A stretch of DNA of 64,000 nucleotides from an uncultured Alphaproteobacteria bacterium (GTDB lineage: Bacteria > Pseudomonadota > Alphaproteobacteria > Micropepsales > Micropepsaceae), in contig CADEFU010000006.1 of NCBI GenBank assembly GCA_902826695.1, forward strand, positions 62,001 to 126,000, read 5' to 3'. This document shows, one piece after another, positions 8,671 through 17,922 of the stretch. How positions within the stretch are numbered: the first letter of the stretch is position 1; every line of letters begins with the position of its first letter. Both the position numbers and the translations under genes were made by a program. Below the pieces are notes generated by a model that was not told the origin of the DNA, searched no databases, and saw nothing but the letters and a program-made list of their open reading frames with translations.

Positions 8671-9342
8671 ATGACCAAGCCATTGATGCCCAAGGCCACC
8701 GCGATGTGGCTCTTGAACAATACCACGCTGACGTTCGACCAGATCGGTGAGTTTTGCGCTCTGCACGCGCTTGAGATCAAGGCGATGGCGGACGACATGC
8801 ATCCGGAGAAGATCGTGCCGCTCAACCCCGTGATGATGGGGCAGCTCACGCGCGAGGAAATCGCGGCGGCGGAGAAGGATCCGCGCAAGCGGCTCGTGAT
8901 GACGAAGTCCGCCGTCGAGGTGCCGACTGCGAAGCAGAAGGGCAAGCCGCGCTATACGCCGGTGTCCCGCCGTCAGGACAAGCCGGATGCGATCCTCTGG
9001 CTCGTGCGCAATCACCCGGAAGTGACGGATGCGGAGATCGGCAAGCTGCTCGGCACCACGAAGTCGACGATCCAGCTGATCCGCAATCGCGAGCACTGGA
9101 ACATGGCGAACATCAAGCCGGTCGATCCGGTGACGCTGAGCCTTTGCTCGCAGCTTGAGCTTGACCTTGCGGTCGAGAAGGCGTCGGGCCGCAAGGCGAA
9201 AACTGCGCCGGACCCCAAAGGCGCGACGCTGAAGCCTGCAAGCGACGCGGTCGAGCAGACCAGTGAAGAAGAGGCACCGCAGATGAAATACGATCCGGCG
9301 TCCGTGTTCGCGTCGTTCCAGCGGACGAAGGATAAGACGTAA
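8671..9342 (+). CDS. trcR: DUF1013 family cell-cycle transcriptional regulator TrcR
   Basis: A 223-residue protein of the DUF1013 family, annotated in Alphaproteobacteria as the cell-cycle transcriptional regulator TrcR. It begins MTKPLMPKATAMWLLNN, with a first helical region including LTFDQIGEFCALHALE, then a helix-turn-helix-like segment at about 105-135 (DAEIGKLLGTTKSTIQLIRN) and a C-terminal low-complexity tail. The ATG at 8671 has an AGAGAGG ribosome site eight bases upstream; the upstream start at 8653 would add six residues. Its regulon cannot be inferred from this window. It lies 80 bp before the acyl-CoA synthetase. Confidence 0.85.
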   Translation: MTKPLMPKATAMWLLNNTTLTFDQIGEFCALHALEIKAMADDMHPEKIVPLNPVMMGQLTREEIAAAEKDPRKRLVMTKSAVEVPTAKQKGKPRYTPVSRRQDKPDAILWLVRNHPEVTDAEIGKLLGTTKSTIQLIRNREHWNMANIKPVDPVTLSLCSQLELDLAVEKASGRKAKTAPDPKGATLKPASDAVEQTSEEEAPQMKYDPASVFASFQRTKDKT

Positions 9343-9421
9343 GCTCAACAACCCCCGGCGTCCGTTGCGAGGGCCGCGCACGTTCGCTAACGTCGCGGCC
9401 TTCCATTTGAGGCCAAGGGAC

Positions 9422-11047
9422 ATGAAGGCGAATCCGTACGAGATCGATCTCGACAAGAACGCGGCGAACTATCAGTCGCTGTCGCCGCTGACGTTCCTCG
9501 AGCGGGCGGCGTTCACGTTTCCGGATCGCATTGCAATTCTGCACGGCGATCAGAGGATCACGTACCGCGAGTTCTACGCGCGGTGCCGGCGGTTGGCGTC
9601 GGCACTTGCGAAGCGCGGCATCGGGCTTGGCGATACGGTGGCGGTGATTGCGCCGAATATTCCGCCGATGCTCGATGCGCACTACGGCGTCTTGATGACG
9701 AACGGCGTGTTGAACGCGATCAACTACCGCCTGAGTGCGCAGGAGGTTGCCTTCATTCTCGATCACGGCGAGGCGAAAGTCTTGATCGTGGACAAGGAGT
9801 TCGGGGCGCTGGCGCGCGAGGCGCTGAAGCTCTGCAAGGCGAAACCCTATGTGATCGGGATAAACGATCCGGAATTCGACGGCGGCGAATATGTCGGCGA
9901 AATCGAGTACGAGGACTTTCTCAAAGGTGGCGATCCGGCCTTTGAGTGGTCCCTGCCGGCGGACGAGTGGCAGGCAATCACGCTGAACTATACCAGCGGG
10001 ACGACCGGCAACCCGAAGGGCGTCGTGTTTCACTCGCGCGGCGCCTATCTGCTTGCGATGGGGAATGTGATCTCCGCGTCGATCCGGGCGCATCCCGTGT
10101 ATCTTTGGTCGCTGCCGATGTTCCACTGCAATGGGTGGTGCTTTACGTGGACGATTTCGGTCGTCGCGGGAACGCATGTGTGTCTGCGGCGCGTTACAGC
10201 AGCCAACATGTTCGATGCGTGCGCGCGCTATGGCGTCACGCATATGTGCGGTGCACCGATCGTGATGGGAATGCTCGTCAACGCGACGGATGCGGAGCGC
10301 AAGGACCTCAAGACCAAGGTTGAGTTCATGACGGCGGCGGCCCCTCCGCCTGCCGCTACGCTTGCGCGGATGGAGGCGGCGGGCTTCCAGGTGCACCACG
10401 TCTATGGGCTGACCGAGACTTACGGCCCTGCGGTCGTGAATGCGTGGCATGACGAATGGAATGCGCTGCCGATGGACGAGCGCGCGAAGATCAAGGCGCG
10501 CCAAGGCGTGCGGTATCCGGTGCTGGAAGCGCTCTCGGTCAAAGACCCGGAGACGATGCAGGACGTGCCGCGCGACGGCGAGACGATGGGCGAGGTCTTC
10601 TTCCGCGGCAACGTGGTGATGAAGGGATACCTCAAGAACCCAACGGCGTCGGCGGCAGCGTTTGCCGGCGGATGGTTTCACTCGGGCGATCTGGGCGTGT
10701 GGCACAAGGACGGCTACATCCAGCTCAAGGACCGGTCGAAGGACATCATTATCTCGGGCGGCGAGAACATCTCCTCGATCGAGGTCGAGGATGCGTTGAT
10801 GAAGCACCCGGCGGTCGGTCTTGCTGCGGTTGTCGGTAAGCACGACGAGAAGTGGGGCGAAACGCCGGTCGCGTTCATCGAGCTTAAGGCGGGTCAACAG
10901 GCGACGGCGGACGACATCGCCGCGTTCTGCCGGCAGCACATCGCAGGCTACAAAGTGCCCCGCGTGATACGGTTTGAGGACTTGCCGAAGACATCAACCG
11001 GCAAGATCCAGAAGTTCAAACTGCGCGAGCGCGCGGAGAAACTTTGA
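9422..11047 (+). CDS. Acyl-CoA synthetase (AMP-dependent ligase)
   Basis: Adenylate-forming enzyme of 541 residues that activates a carboxylic acid to acyl-AMP and then to its CoA thioester. The AMP-binding motif YTSGTTGNPKGV is intact, as are YGLTETYGP, the GWFHSGDLG stretch and the catalytic lysine motif PKTSTGKIQKF near the C-terminus. The N-terminus DLDKNAANYQSLSPLTFLERAA is typical of a proteobacterial medium/long-chain group that also contains the methylmercaptopropionate ligase DmdB, so the chain-length preference is uncertain. The ATG at 9422 is where the family begins; the upstream reading from 9365 adds unrelated residues. Confidence 0.92.
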   Translation: MKANPYEIDLDKNAANYQSLSPLTFLERAAFTFPDRIAILHGDQRITYREFYARCRRLASALAKRGIGLGDTVAVIAPNIPPMLDAHYGVLMTNGVLNAINYRLSAQEVAFILDHGEAKVLIVDKEFGALAREALKLCKAKPYVIGINDPEFDGGEYVGEIEYEDFLKGGDPAFEWSLPADEWQAITLNYTSGTTGNPKGVVFHSRGAYLLAMGNVISASIRAHPVYLWSLPMFHCNGWCFTWTISVVAGTHVCLRRVTAANMFDACARYGVTHMCGAPIVMGMLVNATDAERKDLKTKVEFMTAAAPPPAATLARMEAAGFQVHHVYGLTETYGPAVVNAWHDEWNALPMDERAKIKARQGVRYPVLEALSVKDPETMQDVPRDGETMGEVFFRGNVVMKGYLKNPTASAAAFAGGWFHSGDLGVWHKDGYIQLKDRSKDIIISGGENISSIEVEDALMKHPAVGLAAVVGKHDEKWGETPVAFIELKAGQQATADDIAAFCRQHIAGYKVPRVIRFEDLPKTSTGKIQKFKLRERAEKL

Positions 11048-11161
11048 AATAGCTCAATTTCCGGCGCGCGACTGGGGCGGCTTGCTCAACGACGAGCTAA
11101 GCCTCCCGGCAGCGCGCCGGCGTCAACGCATAGTCACATGTGAGCGGAGCTAAATAGCGGC

Positions 11162-11335
11162 CTAGTGCACGTCGTGCTTGAGGCGCTCGATTTCTTCTTT
11201 AAGTCGGAGTTTTCGCTTCTTCAGGGCGGAGATCATCAGATCGTCTGGATGCGGGCGGTGCAATTCTTGTTGAATTTGCTCGTCCAGCTTGTGGTGCTTA
11301 TCCGAGAGTTCTTGGATATGCGTGTCCAGGCCCAT
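11162..11335 (-). CDS. YdcH family (DUF465) small protein
   Basis: A 57-residue highly charged protein, predicted to be a helical hairpin, with MGLDTHIQELSDKHHKLDEQI followed by LKKRKLRLKEEIERL, the signature of the DUF465/YdcH family. The family's role is not established. The ATG at 11335 is chosen over upstream alternatives because it is where the conserved part starts. A second DUF465 gene lies divergently 238 bp away. Confidence 0.85.
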   Translation of the reverse strand: MGLDTHIQELSDKHHKLDEQIQQELHRPHPDDLMISALKKRKLRLKEEIERLKHDVH

Positions 11336-11573
11336 GTGCAGTAGCCTCCGTTTCAGCACCGAAACTAGAACACAGAATCAGAAGCTTGTCAGCGGCTCTC
11401 TTCGGTGAAGCGCGAATAATGTCTTAACGCGAACAGCTCGCATCCTTCGGGCTTAGTGTTTGAAAATTAAGGAGGATTGACCTCTCGACCAATGCAATTC
11501 AGCGAAGACAAACAAGCGCTTTCGTGATAGATTTCCACTTTCACGAGAAGTGCGCAGCTCAATCGTTCGCATC

Positions 11574-11858
11574 ATGGGATTTTCCAAAGACGGGGACGGC
11601 GGAGAGAGTGCAGGTTTGACCGTCGTCAGCAATTGCGAGGCGGCCAACACACCGAGCGCTTCAGACGCCGCCGATAAGGCGACACTCGCCAAGCTTGCCG
11701 AACTTCGTCACGAGCACCGTGCGCTCGACGGCGAGATTCAGGCATTGCTGGGCTCGGGTGATCAGCTGCAATTGACGCGCTTGAAGAAGCGCAAGCTCAT
11801 GCTGCGCGACCAGATCGCGAAGATCGAAGATCAGATCATTCCCAATATTATCGCTTAA
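11574..11858 (+). CDS. YdcH family (DUF465) protein with N-terminal extension
   Basis: A 94-residue protein whose C-terminal half is DUF465: LAELRHEHRALDGEIQALL, then LTRLKKRKLMLRDQIAKIEDQI. It has about 35 extra residues at the N-terminus, rich in Gly/Ser/Ala and probably disordered. The start is uncertain between 11550 and 11574; the second is favoured. It faces away from the other DUF465 gene, so the two share an intergenic region likely to hold both promoters. Confidence 0.75.
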   Translation: MGFSKDGDGGESAGLTVVSNCEAANTPSASDAADKATLAKLAELRHEHRALDGEIQALLGSGDQLQLTRLKKRKLMLRDQIAKIEDQIIPNIIA

Positions 11859-11876
11859 GCACTCGAAGATGACGCA

Positions 11877-12491
11877 CTACGCGCGCGAGGTGCGCTTTGC
11901 GGCGTACATCGCTCTATCGGCGTGGGCGATCGCCACTTCGGGGTCTTCGTTCTTTACAAGCGTGTGAACACCGCAGGCGACGGTGAGGGCGCGTTGCCGG
12001 TGCTGCCACACGAACGGCTTTGCCGCGAGAAGTTTGGCAAGGGCGCGGGCTTTCTTGTCGGCGGCTGAGTGGTCGGCTTTGGGCAGGATGACGCCGAACT
12101 CGTCACCGCCCAGGCGGCCCAAGATATCGGACTTGCGGATGTTGTCGGCGATCACTTCGGCGACGTGGCGAAGGGCTGCGTCGCCGGCGGCGTGACCGTG
12201 CGTGTCGTTGATCGACTTCAGGCCGTCGAGATCGAAATAGATGAGGCTTGCCGAAAGGCCGTAACGGTCGGCGAACGAGATTGTGCGGGCGATCTCACGG
12301 ACGAAGGCGCGCCGGTTTAGGATCGGCAACAAGCCATCTTGGTCGGCGACGGCTTCGAGCGATTCGAGGCGGGCTTTGAGGGTCGCGATCTCCGCCCCTA
12401 GTTTGGCGATGGTTTCGCGCACGCGGGGGGTGAGTTCGGCCTCGGTCAGGCCGAAGGTGTCCCGTGCCGGTGTCTTGCCCGCGGCTTTCAT
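11877..12491 (-). CDS. Diguanylate cyclase (GGDEF domain)
   Basis: Makes the second messenger cyclic di-GMP from two GTP. The 204-residue protein has a short coiled-coil-like N-terminus (TIAKLGAEIATLKARLESLE) and a single GGDEF domain: DGLLPILNRRAF, YFDLDGLKSINDTHGHAAGD and the intact active-site loop LGGDEF at about 135-140. A C-terminal AHADRAMYAAKR completes it. There is no transmembrane helix and no recognisable sensor domain. The upstream RxxD inhibitory site is not evident. It converges with the second DUF465 gene. Confidence 0.92.
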   Translation of the reverse strand: MKAAGKTPARDTFGLTEAELTPRVRETIAKLGAEIATLKARLESLEAVADQDGLLPILNRRAFVREIARTISFADRYGLSASLIYFDLDGLKSINDTHGHAAGDAALRHVAEVIADNIRKSDILGRLGGDEFGVILPKADHSAADKKARALAKLLAAKPFVWQHRQRALTVACGVHTLVKNEDPEVAIAHADRAMYAAKRTSRA

Positions 12492-12670
12492 GACGCGCCC
12501 TTCTCTGCCTTCTCACCATGCACCACGTGACCGGTAATCGTTAAGTGGCAAACTGCGACCAAATGCTTAATTCGCGAGGCTGGGTGGGGATTTCACTTCG
12601 CTGCAGATCGCCCCTATAGTCCGGCGCTTCTTTTCGCAAGCGGCGCCCAAGCGCGCCCCAAAGGAAGCCC

Positions 12671-13207
12671 ATGGCCAAAGCGGCCGTCAAAGATTCCAAA
12701 ACAAGCGAACGCGAAGCTGCCGACGTGGGCGTTATCATGGGCAGCAAGTCCGATTGGGCGACAATGTCGGCCGCGTCGGAGACGCTCGACAAACTCGGGG
12801 TGCGCCACGAAGTGCGCATTGTGTCGGCGCATCGTACGCCGGATCGGCTGTTTGCCTACGCCAAGGGCGCGAAGGCGCGCGGGTTGAAGGTGATCATCGC
12901 GGGTGCCGGCGGCGCTGCGCACCTGCCGGGGATGACGTCGGCGATGACGACGCTGCCTGTGCTTGGCGTTCCCGTTGCAGCCACCGGTTTGAACGGTTTG
13001 GATAGCCTGATGTCGATCGTGCAAATGCCGGGCGGCGTGCCGGTGGGCACGCTCGCTATCGGCAAGCCCGGGGCGATCAACGCGGCGCTGCTGGCGGCCG
13101 CGATCCTTGCGCTCAACGACAAGGAACTGGCGAAGCGGCTCGATGCCTTTCGATCGCGGCAGACGGCGGATGTGCCGGAGGCGCCGGTCGACGAGGATCA
13201 CCCTTGA
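12671..13207 (+). CDS. purE: N5-carboxyaminoimidazole ribonucleotide mutase
   Basis: Class I PurE of de novo purine synthesis: converts N5-CAIR (made by PurK) to CAIR. The 178-residue product carries MGSKSDW at 23-29, SAHRTP at 52-57 and the [11 protein letters not shown] loop, all active-site elements. About 15 N-terminal residues precede the usual family start, so a later start cannot be excluded. Its stop overlaps the TTG start of purK, giving a coupled purEK operon. Confidence 0.96.
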   Translation: MAKAAVKDSKTSEREAADVGVIMGSKSDWATMSAASETLDKLGVRHEVRIVSAHRTPDRLFAYAKGAKARGLKVIIAGAGGAAHLPGMTSAMTTLPVLGVPVAATGLNGLDSLMSIVQMPGGVPVGTLAIGKPGAINAALLAAAILALNDKELAKRLDAFRSRQTADVPEAPVDEDHP

Positions 13208-14292
13208 GCGTCGTTCCTCCTGGCGGGACCATCGGCATTCTGGGCGGTGGGCAATTGGGGCGCATGCTTGCCATGGCCGCCGCGCGGCTTGGCTTGAAGT
13301 GCGCGATCTATGCGCCGGAAAAGGACGCGCCGGCCTTTCAAGTTTGCGACAGCCATGTTGTTGCACCGTATGGCGATCATGAAGCGCTCGTGGCGTTTGC
13401 GCGTGGCGTCGATGTGGTCACCTACGAGTTCGAGAACGTGCCCGGCGATGCAGCCAGTGTGTTGAGTGGCTTGAAGTCGGTGCGGCCGAGCCCAAGGGCT
13501 CTCAGCGTCATTCAGGACCGGTTCCAGGAGAAGTCGTTCGCGCGCGAACGCGGAATCGCGACGACACCGTTCGCGCTGATCGATTCCGACGCTTCCCTGT
13601 TGGCGGCGCTGAAGAGCGTGGGTACGCCGTCGGTGCTTAAGACGGCGCGGCTTGGCTATGACGGCAAGGGCCAGAAGATGGTTCGTGCAAACGACCAGCT
13701 GGCGCCCGCTTGGGACGAGTTGAACCGCGTGCCTTGCATTTTGGAAGGCTTCGTCGATTTCACCCGCGAGCTTTCGGTTATGGCCGCGCGGGGGCAAAAC
13801 GGCCAGGTGGCCTGCTTCGATCTCGTCGAGAACCGGCATGAGAACCATATTCTGCGCACGACGCTGGCACCCGCAAAGGCGTCGCAGCGCGTGAAGGCGG
13901 ATGCGGCGCGGATCGCGACGGACCTGCTCGAGGCGTTCGACTATGTCGGCGTGATGGCGGTCGAGATGTTCGAGACCCGCGACGGGCGTCTGCTGGTCAA
14001 CGAGATCGCGCCGCGCGTGCACAACTCTGGGCATTGGACGATCGACGGCTGTGTCGTCAGTCAGTTCGAGCAGCATATTCGTGCGGTGGCGGGCTGGCCG
14101 CTCGGCGATCCGTCGCGGCATTCGGACGCCGTGATGACGAACCTGCTTGGCGTCGAGATCGATGCGTGGCGCGCGGCTGCGGCCGAGCCGAACACCGCCT
14201 TGCACCACTACGGCAAGGGCGAGGCTCGGCCTGGGCGCAAGATGGGGCACGTCACGCGGCTTTATCCGCTGGGCTTGCGGCCGGACGGCTAG
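13204..14292 (+). CDS. purK: N5-carboxyaminoimidazole ribonucleotide synthase
   Basis: ATP-grasp enzyme (362 residues) that makes N5-CAIR from AIR, bicarbonate and ATP, feeding PurE. The N-terminal nucleotide fold begins [19 protein letters not shown]; the ATP-grasp part has [13 protein letters not shown] and the metal/ATP residues in [15 protein letters not shown]. The start is TTG at 13204 inside the purE stop region, which fits coupled translation; no ATG or GTG precedes the conserved glycine motif. Confidence 0.96.
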   Translation: MSVVPPGGTIGILGGGQLGRMLAMAAARLGLKCAIYAPEKDAPAFQVCDSHVVAPYGDHEALVAFARGVDVVTYEFENVPGDAASVLSGLKSVRPSPRALSVIQDRFQEKSFARERGIATTPFALIDSDASLLAALKSVGTPSVLKTARLGYDGKGQKMVRANDQLAPAWDELNRVPCILEGFVDFTRELSVMAARGQNGQVACFDLVENRHENHILRTTLAPAKASQRVKADAARIATDLLEAFDYVGVMAVEMFETRDGRLLVNEIAPRVHNSGHWTIDGCVVSQFEQHIRAVAGWPLGDPSRHSDAVMTNLLGVEIDAWRAAAAEPNTALHHYGKGEARPGRKMGHVTRLYPLGLRPDG

Positions 14293-14298
14293 CGGTTC

Positions 14299-15375
14299 CT
14301 ATCGCGCTGTACAGGGCAGCGCGGAGATCAGGTACTTCTCCAGTGCGGCGACTGTTTGCTGGTGCATGCCGCGTGTGTTGTAGGCCGTGCGGGTTACGAC
14401 GATCGATCCCTTCAGCGCCGGGATCGAGAGGACGTAGTTGCCGCCGTTGCCGGCCATAAACCAGGCGTCGACCGGACCACACTTCGATTGATAGGTACGG
14501 TGCCAGTATTGGTAGCCGTAGCGCATGCCGGCGAAGGCATCGCGGCGGACGGTGAACATCTCGTCGACCCAGGCCGCCGGCAGAACCTGCCGGCCATTCC
14601 AGCGGCCGCGATCCGTCATCATCCATGCCAGTTTGCCGAGGTCGCGTGCGGTCAGTTCGAGCCCGCCGCCGGTTTGGATTTCGCCGGAGGGCGAGGCGTC
14701 CCAGTGTAGAGCCTTCGCGCCGAGGGGCTTCAAGACGCGCTCTTCGATGTAGCGATCGATCGTCTGCCCCGTCGCGCGCTGTACGATTTGACCGAGCAGG
14801 AACGTGCCCGCGGTGCAATAGGACCAGGGTCCGCGACCGGAGGCATCACGCGCCCAGTCTTTCTTCAGCGGCAGGTCGACCGCGAAGCGCGCCCAGGATT
14901 GCTTCGGATACATGTTCTCTTCGTTGCCGGGCGTGTCGTTGTTGTCGTCGCAGTCGAGCGCGGACGTCATCGTCAGCAGATCGCCAATCCGGATGTCGCG
15001 CTTCTGCTCGCTGTCGTTCGCGTAGGGCGCGAGGTCGCCGAGATAGGAGAACGCGCGGTCGTCGAGTCCGCGCAGTTTGCCGTCGGCGATCGCGACGCCC
15101 ACCGCCATGGCGGTCAACGACTTCGTCGCGGAACGCGTGTCGTTCCCGACATCGGCGCCGCCTGTTTCCCAATAGCGCTCGTAAACGACAGCGCCGTTCC
15201 TCACGATGAGCGTACTGGTGACGGCGGGCAGCTCGCCTTTTGCGACGGATTGCTCGAAAGCGGCGAGAGCTTGTTTGTCCAAGCCATCGGCTGCGGCGGC
15301 TTGCGGCTGGTACGTCGCACAAGCAGCAGCGATACCGACCAAGCTACCGACAAAAAGAAGCGTTCGCGCAATCAT
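14299..15375 (-). CDS. Serine hydrolase of the beta-lactamase/penicillin-binding family, exported
   Basis: A 358-residue class C beta-lactamase-like hydrolase. The ATG at 15375 has GGAG six bases upstream. A lipoprotein-like signal with Cys19 (GIAAAC) precedes the catalytic domain. The nucleophile motif is SATK (Ser82-Lys85). The second motif region reads WSYCTAG, with the tyrosine kept but the usual Asn replaced by Thr. The family includes 6-aminohexanoate-dimer hydrolases, esterases and D-aminopeptidases, so substrate is open and antibiotic resistance should not be assumed. It is convergent with purK and divergent from nothing obvious upstream. Confidence 0.85.
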   Translation of the reverse strand: MIARTLLFVGSLVGIAAACATYQPQAAAADGLDKQALAAFEQSVAKGELPAVTSTLIVRNGAVVYERYWETGGADVGNDTRSATKSLTAMAVGVAIADGKLRGLDDRAFSYLGDLAPYANDSEQKRDIRIGDLLTMTSALDCDDNNDTPGNEENMYPKQSWARFAVDLPLKKDWARDASGRGPWSYCTAGTFLLGQIVQRATGQTIDRYIEERVLKPLGAKALHWDASPSGEIQTGGGLELTARDLGKLAWMMTDRGRWNGRQVLPAAWVDEMFTVRRDAFAGMRYGYQYWHRTYQSKCGPVDAWFMAGNGGNYVLSIPALKGSIVVTRTAYNTRGMHQQTVAALEKYLISALPCTAR

Positions 15376-15460
15376 ACTCAACTCCACTAGCAACTGTTCA
15401 GGCTTGAGCATGACCGATCGGCAGGGCTTGCGTCTTGAACGTTTGAAACATCACCCCGCT

Positions 15461-16261
15461 TCAGGTGAGGGCTGCCCGAAAACGCGCGGGCGTTTGACCG
15501 GATTCGCGCGCAAATTCGCGGGTGAAGTGGCTCTGGTCGGCGTAACCGAGGGTAGCTGCGATTTCCGCGAGAGACTCGGCCGTGCGGAGCATGCGATCGG
15601 TTGCCCGTTCGATCCGGCGGCGTCTGGCGTACTCGCCGGGCGACATGCCGAGGTGGGCGCGGAACACGCGCGCCAGGTGCACGGGGTGGACACCAATCAT
15701 CAGGGCGAGATTTGCGACGGAGGGCGCTTCGTCCGGGCTGTCGGCGATGATCTCCTGCGCTCGTTTAAGCCAAGTCGGCGGATCGCGGCCCATTGTGACT
15801 TTGCGCGCGGTAACGGCCGACAGCAGCTCCAACGCCAGCGCTTCGAGGTCGGCGCCGCAGTCGTTGATCCCGGACGTCGCGGCATATGCGAGCGTGAGCG
15901 CACGCGGGTGCGCAATGCGGTGGGGGCTGTCGTTGAACCGGCTGTCGGACTCCAGCGCCTCAAGGTCGGTGGCGGGGATCGAGAGGCCGAAGAAGCGGCC
16001 CTCGTCACTCAAGAAGCAATCGCGATGCGTGGTGCCCGGCGGATTGTAGATGAGTGTCGCGGGTCCGCAGACATCATCGGCGCCGCGCGCCGACGAGGCG
16101 TAAGCCCCCTGTAGGACGAAGATGAAATGTGCCTCGGAGTGCGTGTGGCGATCGACATGCGGGCGCGCGCTGAGCATCGAGAGTGCGAACGGCCCGACGG
16201 CGCGGCGCTTTTCGAAGGCGCCGTAGAACTGACCATGACCGAGGCGTACGCCGTTACTCAC
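15461..16261 (-). CDS. AraC family transcriptional regulator
   Basis: A transcription factor with an N-terminal cupin-like effector domain (HVDRHTHSEAHFIFVLQGAY, YNPPGTTHRD) and a C-terminal pair of helix-turn-helix motifs (APSVANLALMIGVHPVHLARVFRAHLG region, then SLAEIAATLGYADQSHFTREF). I favour the GTG at 16261 because the longer reading from 16297 runs back into the COQ9 gene. Regulated genes are unknown; the serine hydrolase gene lies directly downstream in the same orientation and is a reasonable candidate target. Confidence 0.87.
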   Translation of the reverse strand: MSNGVRLGHGQFYGAFEKRRAVGPFALSMLSARPHVDRHTHSEAHFIFVLQGAYASSARGADDVCGPATLIYNPPGTTHRDCFLSDEGRFFGLSIPATDLEALESDSRFNDSPHRIAHPRALTLAYAATSGINDCGADLEALALELLSAVTARKVTMGRDPPTWLKRAQEIIADSPDEAPSVANLALMIGVHPVHLARVFRAHLGMSPGEYARRRRIERATDRMLRTAESLAEIAATLGYADQSHFTREFARESGQTPARFRAALT

Positions 16262-16271
16262 GGCACCGAGT

Positions 16272-16928
16272 TTAGCGGCGCGGGTAGCGCAGCGCACCTA
16301 GAATCGTGAGCGGATTCGGCAGGGTTTCGGCGAACTTCGTCACCTGTGCCTTTACCTTTTCGATCTGCATCACGTCGGCGATGCGGTTGTCGAGGAACTT
16401 CCAGGTGTCTTGCTCGTCTTCGCTGTTGTCGGCGAACCAATGGAGCATTGTCGTCGTGTAGACGCCCGAAAGCAGCAGGCGCTTGGTGTAAAAGTTGAAA
16501 TCGGTCGAGGTGTCGCCTACGGCGCGCCACAGCGCATCAACCGTGCGATAGACCGCTGTCGTGCCGTCGAGCGCGTGCTGCGGCAGAGCGAAGACGGCGG
16601 CGCCACGGCGGGCGGCTTCCTTGTGTTTCATCACCGCTTCGATGCGTTGCCGAACCGCGAACGTCACGCGCTCGCGCACGCGCATGGGTTTCAGGTCGGC
16701 CGCTTCGATGGCTTCGACCGCTTGGCGGTCGGCTTCGCTTGAGAAGAAGAGGAGCGCGTCTGCGACGCCACGCGGGAAGGCCGCCTTCAGTTCGGCGTCG
16801 CTGGCGCCGACTTTGTCGGCGGCTTCCTTCAGCGTCTTGTCGTGCCACCCGTCGAAGGCGACGTGGGCGAGCGCTTCGGCGAGGATCTTCTCACGCCACT
16901 TGTCGGTCGCGGTGGCCGTGCCCTTCAC
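16272..16928 (-). CDS. COQ9 family protein
   Basis: Homologue of the mitochondrial COQ9 lipid-binding protein that supports ubiquinone biosynthesis (it helps COQ7). The 218-residue product has a TetR-like helical N-terminus (ILAEALAHVAFDGWHDKTLKEAAD) and the characteristic C-terminal part with RLLLSGVYTTTMLHWFAD, DTWKFLDNRI and a final TLPNPLTI. The preferred start is the GTG at 16928, which overlaps the def stop as GTGA; a TTG at 16946 is the alternative. It is translationally coupled to def. Confidence 0.87.
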   Translation of the reverse strand: MKGTATATDKWREKILAEALAHVAFDGWHDKTLKEAADKVGASDAELKAAFPRGVADALLFFSSEADRQAVEAIEAADLKPMRVRERVTFAVRQRIEAVMKHKEAARRGAAVFALPQHALDGTTAVYRTVDALWRAVGDTSTDFNFYTKRLLLSGVYTTTMLHWFADNSEDEQDTWKFLDNRIADVMQIEKVKAQVTKFAETLPNPLTILGALRYPRR

Positions 16929-17476
16929 TCTTTTGGTTCGAGCCAATGTTTCGTCTCGCTTTCGAAGATGAGCTTCGACAGGTCGCTCATGCGTTGCGGG
17001 TAGAGGATACCATCAAGATGGTCGCATTCGTGCTGAACCACGCGGGCGTGGAAGCCTTTGGCCACCCGTTCGATCGGTTTGCCGTCGAGGCCCATCCCCC
17101 GATAGCGGATGTGCGCGGGGCGCTCGACCCAGCCGCGCAGGCCCTGGACCGAAAGGCAGCCTTCCCAGCCACCTTCTTTCGCGGGCGAGAGGACCTCGAT
17201 GACCGGGTTCACCAGAACCGTTAGCGGCGCCGTGTGATCGTAGGCTTCGGCCTCATCCAAGCCCGGATCGGCGCGGCCTGCCGGCGCCTGGAAAATCACG
17301 AGGCGGATCGATTCGTGGACCTGCGGGGCGGCAAGGCCCGCGCCGTTTGCGTCGATCATGGTCTCGACCATGTCCTCGACAAGTCGTCGCAGTTCCGGGT
17401 CGGCAAGATCGGTCACGGCCTCGGCCTTTTGACCGAGCACAGGATGGCCCATACGTGCGATTTTTCGGATGGTCAT
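16925..17476 (-). CDS. def: Peptide deformylase
   Basis: Removes the formyl group from nascent N-terminal methionine. The 183-residue enzyme has the three class motifs: GAGLAAPQV, EGCLS and HECDHLDG, which supply the metal ligands (Cys, two His) and the catalytic Glu-type position; here the third motif reads HECDH as in other active enzymes. The C-terminal tail HWLEPKE is short. It is the first gene of the def-COQ9 pair. No methionyl-tRNA formyltransferase gene follows, which is the more usual neighbour. Confidence 0.95.
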   Translation of the reverse strand: MTIRKIARMGHPVLGQKAEAVTDLADPELRRLVEDMVETMIDANGAGLAAPQVHESIRLVIFQAPAGRADPGLDEAEAYDHTAPLTVLVNPVIEVLSPAKEGGWEGCLSVQGLRGWVERPAHIRYRGMGLDGKPIERVAKGFHARVVQHECDHLDGILYPQRMSDLSKLIFESETKHWLEPKE

Positions 17477-17609
17477 GTGACCTATATGACCGCCCTCCCC
17501 CGGCCTTCCAAGGGTGGACAGCGCCGCATGCCTCTGGTATCACCCCGGCCGAATTGGCGGGCAGCGCTGACGACGGCGTTGCCCGGTTTTGTTTAGCCGG
17601 AGGCTTCCT

Positions 17610-17861
17610 TTGCAGATCATCGTGCGTGACAACAATGTCGACCAGGCCCTGAAGGCGCTGAAGAAGAAGATGCAGCGCGAAGGCCTGTTCCGCGAGATGA
17701 AGCTGCGTAACCACTACGAAAAGCCGTCCGAGAAGCGCGCCCGCGAGAAGGCGGAAGCCGTGCGCCGGGCGCGCAAACTGCAACGTAAGAAGCTCCAGCG
17801 CGAGGGCGTTCTGCCCAAGACGCCACGCCCGGTGCGCGGCGCGGGTCCGAGCCGGGGCTAA
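17610..17861 (+). CDS. rpsU: 30S ribosomal protein S21
   Basis: Basic small-subunit protein of 83 residues: [20 protein letters not shown], then [22 protein letters not shown], with a Lys/Arg/Pro-rich tail. The start is a TTG at 17610 with a GGAGG site seven bases before it; longer readings from 17589 include that site. It is a single gene ending in a clear terminator. Confidence 0.95.
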   Translation: MQIIVRDNNVDQALKALKKKMQREGLFREMKLRNHYEKPSEKRAREKAEAVRRARKLQRKKLQREGVLPKTPRPVRGAGPSRG

Positions 17862-17884
17862 GAATTTCCGAGTTAGAGGGGTCG

Positions 17885-17913
17885 AGGCCGTCAGGTTCGC
17901 CTGGCGGCCTTTT
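17885..17913 (+). terminator. Rho-independent terminator of rpsU
   Basis: An 11-bp stem (AGGCCGTCAGG / CCTGGCGGCCT, one T-G pair) closes on a stable TTCG tetraloop and is followed by TTTT. It lies 23 bp after the rpsU stop and just before the end of the convergent permease gene. Confidence 0.85.
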
Positions 17914-17922
17914 CGTTTGCGC

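Noticed and set aside
9113..10939. A 608-codon open frame on the minus strand
   Set aside because: It is fully antisense to the acyl-CoA synthetase and is Arg/His-rich, as expected for a shadow frame in GC-rich coding DNA.
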